Position numbers and translations under genes: made by a program. 64,000 nt of DNA from Perognathus longimembris pacificus. Its lineage: Eukaryota > Chordata > Mammalia > Rodentia > Heteromyidae. Each line of letters begins with the position of its first letter. Position 1 is the stretch's first letter. Shown here one piece after another: positions 53,429-64,000 of the stretch. A model generated the notes under the pieces. The model worked only from the letters and a program-made list of their open reading frames with translations. It made no database searches and was not told the origin of the DNA. Location: positions 72,108,575-72,172,574 of the forward strand of contig NC_063166.1 of the NCBI RefSeq assembly GCF_023159225.1, read 5' to 3'.

Positions 53429-54910
53429 TGTATTTTTAAAAAGATATGTATTTAGAGAATTATACAAATTAACCTCACTGACTGAAAAATGACAAAAGTA
53501 AGTGCAAATTCTGAAACCAAAAGCATACATAAATGATATTAATAACAAAAAATTGGGCTCATAGAGAAACTGGACAGTTTCTAGTGAGAAAGGTAAAAAT
53601 GAACCGAAAGATGCAAAACAAAATGGATGGAGACTGTAGAGGACTGAAGAGTTGTGTGGGGCACAATCAATAGATCTATTCAAAACCAAGGGGGACTATC
53701 TATTAAGCTACTGAAAGAAAATGGGCACATTACCTTTCCAGGTGCAAAAATAAGATTCAAAGCTGCCTTTTTAGCTGAAATCCAAGGTGTGAAAATAAGA
53801 CTCAAAACTGACTTTTTAACGAACATACAAGCAAGGGGACAAAATGGAATATCATTTTAACATGTTCAAGAAAACAACTTCCTAACTAGAAGCATAGACC
53901 CAGAAAGGTAGTCTTTAGAACGGAAGGTAAATAAATGCATTTTTGCATCAAACTCAAGATACATGCCAGTAGACTTTCACTGGAGGAAATGACAAAGGAA
54001 GTTCTTGAGGCCAGAGGAAAATGATCACAGATGTAAACATGGAAACTATGATGGAATGCAGAGTCACAGAAGGGACGAACATGTGTGCTGTACAAAACAA
54101 TGGCGATATTCTTTGTTATTGCAACATGAAGACAAAAGAGATCTAAACAAAGCTGGAGAATTCTAAGACTCTCCTACTGTCTGGGAAGTAGTAAAAGTAT
54201 TAACTTGCATAAGGCCATAATAATTTCAGAACATTGTAATTTCCAGGAGAACTTGTAAAAGAAGCATAAAGGGACATATCGCTAAAAATGTAATTGAGTG
54301 GAAAATGGAATAATAAAAAATACTTGATTAATCTTAAGGCAAGTAAGTAAGAGGCGATAAAGAAATATAGAAATGATGGAAAAATTGAAGACAAACAGTA
54401 AAATGGTAGATTTAAATCCAAAGATATCAGTAGTTCTATTAAATGTGTATGGCTTAATTTCAGCAATTAAAAGAGAAATACTTTTTTCATAAAAGCATCT
54501 TCTGTTTACAAAGTATTTGCTTCAAATTGTAAGGGCACATGCAATTTAAAAGCAAAGGATGTGATATCTAACTATAAGATAGCTGGGTAATTTTCTTTAC
54601 AAGAGACAAATCTTACTTTAAGAAAAATGATACTGTCAGAATTTTAAAAGGTAGATATTTCATAAAAACCAAAGGGTCAATCCACTAGGGAAATGTAATA
54701 ATTCTAGTCGTATTTATTTAATTGATATAGGTAAACTCATACTGAGTGACTTTAATCTTTAAGCTGTGAGAACTGATCTACCTCACTCATTTAATACTAA
54801 ATGAATACTAATAGGACATTTACTGACATCATATATGAACTACTGAATAAAATTGACTATATTTTGGGACAGAAATCAAGTTTTACAAAATTGAATGTAT
54901 TGAACTATTC

Positions 54911-55123
54911 AGTAATCCAGGCATAGCAGTACAGGCATGTGAACCCAGCTGTTTAGGAGGCAGAAGGACCCCAATTTTGAGGCCAATCCAAGCAAAGTTT
55001 CCAAGACCCTACTCAAAATACCACCATCATCACCACCATCACCACCAACTTTGGGGTGTGGCTAAAGTGCTCAGCCAGCAAATACAAGGACCTGGATTCA
55101 GTTCTCAGGTCTACAACAAAAAA
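54911..55123 (+). mobile_element. Old B1 + ID dimeric SINE with CAC/CAT linker
   Basis: B1-like half (CAGGCATAGCAGTACAGGC, GAGGCCAATCCAAGC), a CACCATCATCACCACCATC linker at 55021-55047, then an ID-like half (GGGGTGTGGCTAAAGTGCTCAG, GGATTCAGTTCTCAGGTC) with an A-rich tail. Confidence 0.65.
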
Positions 55124-55969
55124 TAAGGCAATAACAAAACACTGTTCAAAATATCTTCTCCGACCTGCATGAAATTGAGCTATTAATAAGTAGAAAAAGA
55201 CTCCAAAACACTGAAATATCTGGCTACTAAATTCATTTAAAAACAAGCTAATTGTCTCCAACTAAATTGCAGTAAAACTTAGATAGTATTTTGGAATGAA
55301 CAATAGTAAAGACATTTGAGACATAGCTGATGCTGTGTTAGATTTATAGTTCCCCACCCTCATATGAGTAAAGAAGAAAAGCTAGACACCAGTGACTTAA
55401 GTATTTATCTCAAGATGTTAGAAAAAGCCACATTAAATCCAAAAAAAATGCAGCAGAGAAAATAACACAGATTAGGAATTAATAAACTAGAGGCAAGCAT
55501 ATAACACAGGTTATTCAAAAAGCAAAACATTGAATCTCTGGAAAGTGATGAAACACAAATCCTTAGTAAGAAATGAGACAAGACCTAGAAAAAGCACAAA
55601 GTATATTCTTGTAATAAGAAAAATATATTAATGAAGATAATCTTATAGTGGGTATCATGGAAAATTTCGTGTTAATATATTTAAAAATATAGTTAAATTA
55701 TGAAAATCCAAAGAATAGCATGGTTTATCAAGATTGACCTAAGAAAGGATTATTTAAACTGAAATATAATATTTTTACATACAAATTACTAATGAAATGT
55801 TTAAAATGCTGGAATAAATAATATCAATATCATAGGAACTTTAAATAATTAGAAACAACAACAACAAAAAGATATTATGAGCACTAAAATCCTTGACACC
55901 AAAGCCTGATCAAGACGATACACAAAGGAAGATTATAGATCAATTTCTCCATATAAAATGTAGAAATCC

Positions 55970-56013
55970 TAGCTCAAAGGCTGATGCTCTACCTCTTGAG
56001 CCATGCCTCCAGT
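55970..56013 (-). mobile_element. Short Geo-like fragment
   Basis: GCTCAAAGGCTGATGCTCTACCTCTTGAGCCATGCC is the middle of the Geo module. Confidence 0.55.
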
Positions 56014-56030
56014 GTAGAAAATGCAGAAAT

Positions 56031-56272
56031 TCTAAACAGGGAGTTGATAAATAAAGCCAAATGGGGAATAAGAAGGGCCATAGGGAGGGGAGCTTGTGGG
56101 TTAGAGACACCCATGGTGAATCTAAAACAAGGGAGAACTGAGTGGTATGGAAAGGCACAGGTGTTGGCCAGGTTAAATCCAGAAAGATTAAACTTCATGT
56201 TTGTAAGGTGAAACGATAGGGAAGGAGGAGAATTCTCCCACCCAGTGGAGCTTCAGGCAAAAGAGCAAAGGA
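56031..56272. other. Unannotated
   Basis: No recognised element. Confidence 0.5.
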
Positions 56273-56583
56273 AGCCAGGTGTGGAGGCACCTGCCTATCC
56301 TCTCAGCTACTCAGAAGGTGGAACCAGGAGGATCACCATTTGAGGCCAGCAGAGGTGAACGTTAGCAAGATGCTATCTCAAAACCAGGCTAGGTGTGGTA
56401 ATGTAGAGGTGCGTCACCTCAGCTATTTAGTAGGGAGCAATTGGAGCCCAACCCAGGCAAAATGAGCATGAGGCCCTTTTGTAAATTGCAAGCTCAGAGC
56501 GAAAGGACTAGGGATGTCATTCAAGTCGGCAGAGCATTTTTCTAGCAACCACAAGGCTTTGAGTTCAATTCCAAGTATTCCCT
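56273..56583 (+). mobile_element. Possible three-part SINE: 7SL-like, 7SL-like, ID-like
   Basis: First unit CCAGGTGTGGAGGCACCTGCC to CTATCTCAAAACC (56273-56384). Second unit CAGGCTAGGTGTGGTAATG with CTCAGCTATTTAGTAGGGAGCAATTGGAGCCC (56385-56490). Third unit GGACTAGGGATGTCATTCAAG with GCAGAGCATTTTTCTAGC and GAGTTCAATTCCAAGTA (56508-56583). The three sit in one orientation without intervening A tails except a short AAAA after the first. Confidence 0.6.
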
Positions 56584-57554
56584 CCCATGATGAAAAGCTC
56601 CAAGGTGACAATCTGGTACTTCACAAAAATAGAGTTTATGACAGAAGATTTGTAAACCATGCAGCAAACAGTTGCTGAGGAGAAGCACCCCCTCCTCTAC
56701 CTTCACCCCAAGCCCCACACTTTTTTGCTTGCTCCTTAGCTCTGGAGAGAAAGAGAAAACTTGGAATTTGGGCTGGAGAAAGAGAACACCTTGAATTTTA
56801 TTCTTCAAGACCCCTATTTCCATTGGCTAAGTAAGCAACCACGCTGAGAATCATTTTGTGCCCAGGAAACTGGTTGTGACTTAAAGATGTGCAGACAGAC
56901 ACAGTGTACTTGGAGGGAAGCTCTGGCCCTGCTGTAGAGGGAAGCTTGACCTTTGGGAAGAGAATGGAAACTGGCTGTGTATAACTACAATCAGCAGCAG
57001 GAGGAGACAAGCTGCCATGGCCACAGTAGAGGGATCCATCCATTTCCTGTCCCCCATCCTGCCAGTGCAGATTGCTTTAGCCTGATGGCTTTCAACACTG
57101 TTAGATCTTCAGACCACTCGGTAGAATTGAGGCCTGTGCAGGCATCTCCCACATCTATGCCCACAGTGGCAGAGCATTTCTGGTGTGTGGGTTATCTCAC
57201 TGGGTGGTCCCTGAATAAGGCTAGTGGAAGTATGCCACCCACCCCTGGTGTTATAGGTTGTAGAGTTAGAAAATACTGGTGGGAAGGTAGCCCAGCAGTA
57301 GTCATGGAAGGGCATGCCCTGGTAGGAAAGGCAGGTGGAGCTTAGCCTGCCAACAACCCTTTCTTGTCTAACTTGTTTGAATCCCAGAGCAAGTGACTCA
57401 TTTCCCCCTTTGAGGGGGGAAAAAGCCCAACAGCAGGGCACAAAGGATCAACCTGTCGTCCTAGCTTCAGAGGCTTGGGAGGACTCTGTCCCTGGGCCAG
57501 TCTAGGCGGAAAAGTCTTAAGTGGCGACTCCATCTCCAATGGACCAGCAAAATG
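56584..57554. other. Unannotated
   Basis: Open frames at 56953-57345 and 57109-57441 overlap on opposite strands and lack motifs. No repeat is recognised. Confidence 0.45.
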
Positions 57555-57640
57555 CTGAACTGGACCCATGGCTCAAGTGGTAGCACACCAGCCACAAGCA
57601 AGAAAGCAGAGTGAGAAGGCAGCAAAAAGAAAAGAAATCC
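57555..57640 (+). mobile_element. Geo/ID-like fragment
   Basis: CCCATGGCTCAAGTGGTAGCACACCAGCCACAAGCAAGAAAGC matches the A-box half of the Geo module, with an A-rich 3' end. Confidence 0.6.
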
Positions 57641-58044
57641 CAAATAGATATGTGGACATTTTATGTATGCTGGTTATTCTCTTTTGAGTGGTATTTGAGA
57701 TAAAAATCACCAACTACTCAACTAAGAAGCCAAGTAAGTATGGGAAGGCATCTAAGTACCTTAGCATTACAAAGCTCCAGTCTTTGCCTGGTATGTGTAA
57801 GTAAGACAACATTCATCAGTTTGAGGGGTAATCATATTTGGTGATGTATCACCAACACCTTTTACTGTTATTACACGTATAAAACCCAGAATGCAACAGT
57901 CTTGGGTATTTGATAAGACTTGGTATTTGATAAGACTGCTTGATTGTTTCAAGGTCACTTCAGTATTGGAGTGTGTGTGTGAGGAGATGGGATGGGGGTG
58001 GGCGTGAGGGGTGAGGGAGATGGAGTTGTGCTTACAATATAGAC
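57641..58044. other. Unannotated
   Basis: TGGTATTTGATAAGACT is repeated in tandem near 57904-57936. Nothing else is recognised. Confidence 0.45.
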
Positions 58045-58185
58045 CAGTGCTTCCCTAACTTTCCCATGTGGCACAATCAACTGGAGGGCACCCACTCCCA
58101 AAGTTTCTGAGTAGATCTGGGGTGAATCCTGGGATTTCATATGTCTGCAAGTTCCCAGGGGAAACAGTTGTTCATTATGCTTCGT
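58045..58185 (+). mobile_element. MER5-type hAT fragment
   Basis: CCAGTGCTTCCCTAACTTTCCCATG, TTTCTGAGTAGATCTGGGGTG and GGGATTTCATATGTCTGCAAGTTCCCAGG follow the MER5A order. Confidence 0.7.
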
Positions 58186-59495
58186 GATCCACCCAGGTAT
58201 TACTATTGCACTTATCGTGAGCACTTTACTCAGGCTAGCAGGGTGCTGTGTGGGGCTGGAAACTGGATCTTAAGTCAGACACATTCAGCCATGAGGCAGA
58301 TTTCATTGTTGATAGCAGGGTCTATGGAAGGACTTGCCTTCCCCCAGAACTGGATATCAGGAGTTTCTGGCCTGATATTTAGAAGGAGGGCAGTTGCTGA
58401 CATAAGCGCCGTGTTCTTGTCATGGCAAGTCAACATGGGCAGAAGAGCCTTTGTGAAGCAACAGAGCCTTTTCCCAGCAGCTGATCTCAACAGCAGTCTG
58501 ACATTTGGAAGGGTTCAGTTTGTAAACCCAGACCATCAGTTCAGATGATCTAGTCTATTTCTCTCGTGACAGGGGTGCTCATAGACATGAGTTCTATTTC
58601 TATTGTATAAGATCTGACTTTATACTTGGCCATGAGTGTTGGAGGCAGGAGGTGTGGGGAATGGGAAGAAGGAACAAAGAGACAGCAGACACAGCTGCTT
58701 GTTTGTGGTGAGCTTTACTTCACAACTCATCCCGCGACTCCAGAACACAAGCCAAGCCTGCTCCATTTTCCATACCCAGAAGGCTCTTGCTCTGCACATG
58801 TATGTCAAAGGCTCAGAGCTGTTTTCAGAACACTGCCCTAACCACAGCTGGTGACTCTTTTATTCCAGAGATCCAGAGACTTTCCAAGCGTTGCTGTCAG
58901 ATCATAGCAGCTCTCCATTTTTAGGAGAGCTTACCTTGAGCTGGCTCTATCTGAAAGCCAGCCATGGTAGCCTCATCTAGTTGGCCCAGATGTTGACATT
59001 AACACTGGTGTTCCAGTGTTCCCAAGTCTGTTTCCCCTGGGCACTGTTATTGCCAGCTAAGAATTGCTTTCTTCTGTTCCCACTTCCAGCCACAATCACC
59101 AAGATGGAGCCTTTTCCCATAGACTTTTCCCTGTTGGTCCACGTCAGTTAGCATTATCTATCTTGGACTCCAACCACAGCAATGACTGGCATCCTGCATC
59201 CATCTTCACCTTTCACTATGCTCTAACTTCCAAATGCCACATCTCTGTACCGAAGGCTCCCCTGCCTCCAACCCCAATCCCTGAATGGCTGCTCTGTTTT
59301 CACAGCCCACCAGATAGTCCAGAAATGGCCTTAGACAAGGATTCTCAGGCACTGGTGCACACATAACCTAAGGCATTTAGAACACAAATGTTCTACAGCA
59401 TTTGGTTGTGGTATGCTTTATATTGTTTCCTAGAATTTCACCATGGTAGCTGGCCTAAACAAGATTGGCTCCCTTCTAAGCCATTTGTGCAGTCG
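58186..59495. other. Unannotated
   Basis: No repeat or convincing coding signal is recognised. Confidence 0.45.
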
Positions 59496-59640
59496 ATAGT
59501 CACTTACTGAGTAGCTGCTGTATGACAGGCACTGTGTGAGGCTCAGGATAGAAACAATAGGTGATATAAATAATGGTTCTTGCAGTGCCATGTGAGAAAT
59601 GAAGAGTAAGCAACCACACAGAAATAGCAAATTCCTAAAT
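59496..59640 (+). mobile_element. Old MIR/L2-like fragment, tentative
   Basis: CTTACTGAGTAGCTGCTGTATGACAGGCACTGTGTGAGGCTCAGG resembles the common tail wording of MIR/L2 family repeats. Confidence 0.4.
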
Positions 59641-59942
59641 TATGATAAAGTTATTGCAAGCCAAAGGAGATACAAGATGGAAAAAGTAAATGACTTATCT
59701 GTACAATGCAAGGTGGGGGTGAGGCCTGGCTGACAAGACTTAGAACCTGAAGCCTGAAGGATTTGAGGAAGAGTCAGCCTTATGAAGGGCTAGGGAGCAG
59801 AATGTGCAAAGGGATTAGAATAGGAAAGAACTTTGGACCCCTTGGAATGGAAGGAGAGCTGAAAGAAGAAGAAGGATCCTGAACATGCAGTCAGTGAGAT
59901 AGTAGGGATCAGACCAACCATGGCCTGGAAAATTGCCTAGGA
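59641..59942. other. Unannotated
   Basis: No recognised element. Confidence 0.5.
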
Positions 59943-60412
59943 GAACATGTGTGCACTGGCATGCATGTGTTTGTATGACTATGGGTGCTACAACACATTT
60001 GTGCCTGTCTTTTTCTTTGTGTTCATCCAATGGTGTGCTGTGGATGGAATGTGTTTATATGTTGACTATGTGTGTAATCATAGTACAATGACTACGTGTG
60101 TGTGTATGTATATGTATGCACATAAGGATCTTTATATTCATGCTTTCAAATATAATTTTTTTGCATTTGTCCACAAGTATATATTCATATGTTTTTTACC
60201 ATGAAAACATCTGTGTGGCCTAATCATTTATGAGTGTGTTTGTGAAGCCCTGTGAATGAATATGTTGTTGTATGCACATGAATGAGTGCTGTTGTATATA
60301 TTTATGTGCACATTTATTTATGTTGTGCTAGTAGATGTGCGAATTTGTAGGTGGCTGTTTATTTGTGTTTTATGTGTATGTAAATTGTGGGGGGTATCTG
60401 TGTTGCTGTGTG
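59943..60412. repeat. Degenerate TG-rich stretch
   Basis: About 470 bp of TGTGT, GTATG, TTATGTG and ATGTTG words without a stable period. Probably a long, decayed dinucleotide tract. Confidence 0.55.
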
Positions 60413-61073
60413 AAGCTCTGGAAATAGTTCTGTCCTCGAGCAGACCACAGAAACTTGGAATTTTTATAGCTCACATTTGCTAGCAAGATGCAAACTTTAT
60501 TTGCAGTTACAGTTATGGCTGTTTTATTTTTATATGTCCAATATTTCTGGCCTTTTAAAATCTGAATACTAAATACTTTGTGTGAGTGCAGGAATATGTG
60601 TACATGTATTTAATTCTCTCAGTTTCCGTAAGTCAGCTCCAGTTAGGCCCAAATCCTTACCCTTGTCTTTATGAGTTAATATCTATTTAGAAACAAGCTT
60701 CAGACCTGCAGTAGAGTGGTTTTGTTAGGCATCCTTTTCACCCTCAGTTAATATCCTCAGTCGTAAGATGATCCAGTGGCTTGAATGTGTGGGGAGTCAA
60801 ACATGATGAGGCCACCCATGAACTCCATGAATGTTCTCATAGACAGAAATAGAGACAGCAACTCCTAGAGAAAGAGAACGAGTGGCCAGACTTTGTGATG
60901 TTACTTCCTCAGGGAGAAATAGGCCCTGTCTTAAAAATACGTCAAAACTAGTTTCCCATATAATCAAGGGACACAAATTGTGGTATGGTATGACTTTATC
61001 TACATGCAACATCTCATATTTGGGAGCCAATTTATTTTCCCAACTAGAACTGTCAAGTATCACAAGGCCTTAT
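60413..61073. other. Unannotated
   Basis: No recognised element. Confidence 0.5.
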
Positions 61074-61359
61074 AAAGATCCTTGGTTCTTGATCTGGGCA
61101 CCAGTGGCTCATGCCTATAATCCTAGCTACTCAAGAGGCTGAGATCTGAGGACCGTGGTTTGAAGCTAGCCTAGGCAGGAAACTCCCCATGAGGCTCTTA
61201 TCACCAATAAACTGCTCAAAGAAAAGTGGGAAGTGGCACTGTGGCTCAAGTGGTAGAGCGCTAGCCTTGAGCACAAAGAGGCTCAGGGACAGCACTCAGG
61301 CCCTGAGTTCAAGCCCCAGGACTGACAAAAAAGAAAAAGAAAAAGATCCTTGGTTCTTG
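61074..61359 (+). mobile_element. Intact B1-Geo dimeric SINE with 18-bp target-site duplication
   Basis: AAAGATCCTTGGTTCTTG is duplicated exactly at 61074-61091 and 61342-61359. Between them are a 7SL/B1-like head (TGGGCACCAGTGGCTCATGCC at 61095 to about 61215) and a Geo/ID-like tail (GTGGCACTGTGGCTCAAGTGG at 61233, GTTCAAGCCCCAGGACTG at 61308). Then comes an AAGAAAAAG tail. This is the reference copy for the B1-Geo arrangement in the window. Confidence 0.95.
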
Positions 61360-61726
61360 CCTATAAGACATAGCATTCTCCCATAAGTAATAACTGAACT
61401 TTTTCTCCAACATCTACCTGTGCTAGGTAGATTGTTAACAGCTCCAATGGCCTCTCCAGATGCATGCATGCTAACTTCATCATCCCCTTCCACCTTAACT
61501 CGAGCTTTGGCCAAGAAGATGTTAGCTGACTTAATGAAGGTAGAAGTGTGGGAAAAGCACTTGTGAATTTGGTGCTGTTTTGAAAGGCACCAGAGGCTAG
61601 TAAGAGGAGCTTACTGGTGTCATGCTTTTGAGGTTCTACCTGGTCCTTGGTTCCTTTTTTTCCTTTGCCTCTTGCCTCCAAGGCAAACAGTTTTCTCCAC
61701 TATGTACCTTTCTTTTCTTTCTTTTT
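61360..61726. other. Unannotated
   Basis: No recognised element. Confidence 0.5.
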
Positions 61727-62435
61727 AAATTGTTATTATAAAGGTGATATACAGAGAGGTTAGGTTGCAGTTACACAAGTCAGGTCGAGTGCCTTTCTTT
61801 TTGGACAGTGTCACCCTTTCCCTCACCCTCTTCCCAATTTTTCCTTCCTGTCCCACCCACAAAATGTCTAGTTCATGTTTAACATAGTGTCTAGTGAGTA
61901 CCACTGCTGCATTTGTTCACCCTTTGCCCCTTCATTTCTGTACTCTCCTTACCCTCCCAAAGACAGTTAAATGAACAAAGAAGACAAAAAGAAAACAACA
62001 ACAAAACCTTTTTGTTTCCATTTCCCGGAGTTCAATTTGATAATGATCATTTTGTATGATCAGGTGCACATAGACATTGTGCCTTTGTGTTCTTCTCCTA
62101 AGAATATCCTCCTTTGGTCTCACTGTGTGTGAATGCCTAGAGTCCTGTATAATTTATCATGTCTGGTGTATTTTAGGTCTGGCTTCCACATATGAGAGAA
62201 AACATGTGCTATTTGTCTCTCTGAACTTGGCTTACCTCACTTAACATGATTTGTTCTAGGTCCATCCATTACTCTGCAAATGACATTATATTGTTCTTTC
62301 TAATTGCTGTGTAAAATTCCATTGTGTATAGGTACCACATTTTTCTGGATCCACTCATCCACTGTAGGACATCTGGGCTGTTTTCAAAACTTGGCTATTG
62401 TGAATAGTGCAGCAATGAACATGGGTGCTAGATAC
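61727..62435 (-). mobile_element. 5'-truncated L1 with ORF2 C-terminus and 3' UTR
   Basis: On the minus strand, 62435-62190 reads through ORF2 C-terminal wording (WMSGSRKMWYLYTMEFYTAIRKN, LSEV) with an in-frame stop, followed by a long 3' UTR down to AAATTGTTATTATAAAGGTG at the left end. It ties the 3'-UTR fragments at 15966, 35090, 39238 and 41262 to L1. No clear target-site duplication. Confidence 0.85.
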
Positions 62436-62799
62436 CTCTCTGCCATGATAGATTGCCTTATCTTGGTCTGACAAACATGGGACCAACTCAGTTAAGCACA
62501 AATGAGCACAACCCTTGGACTCAAAGAAAATCACAAATGGTAGTGGTTTGAAGCCACTGAATTGAGAGATGGTTGGCTAGTGATACATTCTTCATCAGCT
62601 AGGTGCTTATTTCTGCTGGAGGAGGTTCATTTCATTGCCTGAAGTGGGCACTGGTGAAGAGAACCCATCCCTTCTCCCATAGTGACCTTCACCTACTTGA
62701 TGATAATAGTCACACCAGAAAACAATAACCTCCTTCAAGCCAGATTCCTCCCAAGGCAGAAAGCAAGCTTCCTAAAGTATCTGGATCGTAGGATGACTT
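62436..62799. other. Unannotated
   Basis: No recognised element. Confidence 0.5.
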
Positions 62800-63045
62800 A
62801 CTGAAAGCATTTTCTTTTTTTTTTTTTTTTTTTTTTGGCCAGTCCTGGGCCTTGGACTCAGGGCCTGAGCACTGTCCCTGGCTTCTTCCCGCTCAAGGCT
62901 AGCACTCCGCCACTTGAGCCACAGCGCCGCTTCTGGCCGTTTTCTGTATATGTGGTGCTGGGGAATCGAACCTAGGGCCTCGTGTATCCGAGGCAGGCAC
63001 TCTTGCCACTAGGCTATATCCCCAGCCCCACTGAAAGCATTTTCT
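62800..63045 (-). mobile_element. Young IDL-Geo SINE with 16-bp target-site duplication
   Basis: ACTGAAAGCATTTTCT is duplicated exactly at 62800-62815 and 63030-63045. The A tail is about 21 residues (T run to 62836). The body keeps CpGs (CTTCCCGCTC, CTCCGCC, AGCGCCGCTTCTGGCCG, CTCGTGTATCCGAGG) and an intact B box (complement of GGGGAATCGAACC). Probably the youngest SINE in the window. Confidence 0.95.
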
Positions 63046-64000
63046 ACTCTCTCATTGCACTTAGACTGAAATTCAGGAGTCTTTTGATTGGCCTGCTCTG
63101 TCTCACCTTCATCTTGAGCCACTCTTGGCTCAGTGCCCTCCTCATGCCAGCTTCCTTTATGTGCTTTGATAGTGTTAAGCTTTTCTTACCTCGATGGCCT
63201 CTTCTCCTTCCATTTTCCCCACTGAGTTACAAATGCTTGCTGACATTCTTAAACGCTGCCTCCTTGGAGCCAGGCATCATCAATGTCTCTCCTTTTTCTT
63301 CCTCTGGCTACACATTTAGGGGGTCTCCCTGTTTGGACTGCCTGCCCTAGTGTCTTGTTATCCCACTTTGAGTGTGATGCTTAGAACTGATCCTACTTCA
63401 CGGGGAGGGAAGTAGAGAAGTTATCTTCAGCAAGGAAGTTATGTCTTTCTGTCTGGAAGAGGTCTACTCCCATGCAAAGGATAGTGCCCACCAGGATGGA
63501 GAGGACCAGTCTATTCATTTATGATAGATTGGCTAGATAGGTGTGATAAATTCTTGTGACACAGACTCTCTGGTTTCCATCAAGTCAGTGACAAAGGCCT
63601 GTAGCTTCCGGTGTCTAAGAGAATGATGTGCATACAGATTGACAGTTCCCACAGGAAGAGTCACTGAGGATTTGTCAAGGGTTGCCCTTGAGCTTTGTCT
63701 GAGAGGTCAGCTTTGAGCTAAGGAGGGTCAGGGGAGGCTATTGTCAATAGCCACAGAGACCAGAGTGTTTGTCAGCAAATTGTGAACCTCTCCCTTCCCA
63801 CCTTACCCCAAAGTGAATAAGTCTTCAGATCACGATTAAATGCAGTGTCTAGAAGTAGACTAGCAAAAGTCAAGTAATAGGAACTCATCATTATGACACA
63901 CGGACTCTAAATAGGCTCATTCTAAGTATCTGTGCTTTCACTAGTTAAGTCCTCAAAGTAACCATTTTTTTTGAAAGAAATCGATTGTTTCCAACTAAAT
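63046..64000. other. Unannotated
   Basis: No repeat or convincing exon is recognised. The open frame at 62982-63350 begins inside the SINE and is not supported. Confidence 0.45.

Larger units (their letters stand above)
53440..56030 (+). pseudogene. Long decayed L1 (ORF2 endonuclease/RT region), plus strand
   Basis: A-rich plus strand throughout. AAAGGGTCAATCCACTAGGGAAATGTAATAATT (54671 onward), AAATTGACTATATTTTGGGACAG (54849 onward) and ACACCAAAGCCTGATCAAGACGATACACAAAGGAAGATTATAGATC (about 55896-55940) correspond to successive ORF2 segments, the last to the PKPD...YRPISL region. All frames are broken. A B1/ID-like SINE (54911-55123) and a Geo-like fragment (55970-56013) interrupt it. The part before about 54480 is less certain. 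LINE-1 ORF2 is the retrotransposon endonuclease-reverse transcriptase; this copy is inactive. Confidence 0.65.

Overview
The window is mammalian and nuclear, and almost certainly from a geomyoid rodent (kangaroo rat, pocket mouse or pocket gopher group). The evidence is the repeat content. About eight insertions have the layout of the IDL-Geo SINE, which is described as restricted to Geomyoidea: a tRNA-Ala/ID-like head joined to a Geo monomer. About fifteen more join a 7SL/B1-like head to the same Geo-type tail. Rodent L1 sequence and old mammalian repeats (MIR, L2, MaLR, MER5-like) make up most of the rest. I find no intact protein-coding gene, no tRNA or other structural RNA gene, no CRISPR array and no bacterial-style operon. 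The open frames I inspected fall in repeats, microsatellites or unsupported intergenic DNA, and two that I checked lack an ATG at the frame start. This looks like gene-poor intergenic or intronic sequence.

Layout. 1-1260: diverged LTR-like direct repeats. 2.4-6.7 kb: SINEs, several placed inside an old minus-strand L1 3' end, followed by a MIR and an L2 fragment. 8-13 kb: SINEs, single-copy DNA and two candidate conserved blocks. 15.8-17.5 kb: ID/L1/B1 fragments, then a tandem duplication (MIR piece plus SINE) whose second copy was later split by an IDL-Geo insertion. 19.4-20.65 kb: a target-site-flanked, 5'-inverted (twin-primed) L1. 20.9-32 kb: scattered SINEs, microsatellites, MER5/hAT-like pieces and one possible minus-strand LTR promoter. 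32.2-33.4 kb: decayed plus-strand L1 ORF2 split by SINEs. 35-41.5 kb: minus-strand L1 3' ends and B1/Geo SINEs. 43.9-44.85 kb: a complete processed pseudogene of NUDCD2. 45.9-46.75 kb: an AT-rich satellite-like block carrying a SINE. 49.9-50.3 kb: a SINE inside a SINE. 53.06-56.03 kb: an MaLR LTR followed by a long decayed L1. 56.3 kb: a possible three-part SINE. 61-63 kb: two young SINEs with perfect target-site duplications around a minus-strand L1 3' end.

The window therefore records successive retrotransposition, not cooperating genes. The main gene-derived feature is the dead NUDCD2 retrocopy. The most informative observations concern SINE architecture: the same Geo tail on two unrelated heads, a Geo-only insertion with its own target-site duplication, microsatellites that lie inside SINE insertions, and a likely SINE 3' transduction. 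I found no new biological system beyond this. Several blocks with retained CpGs or homeodomain-like AT cores are proposed as candidate conserved non-coding elements, by inference only.
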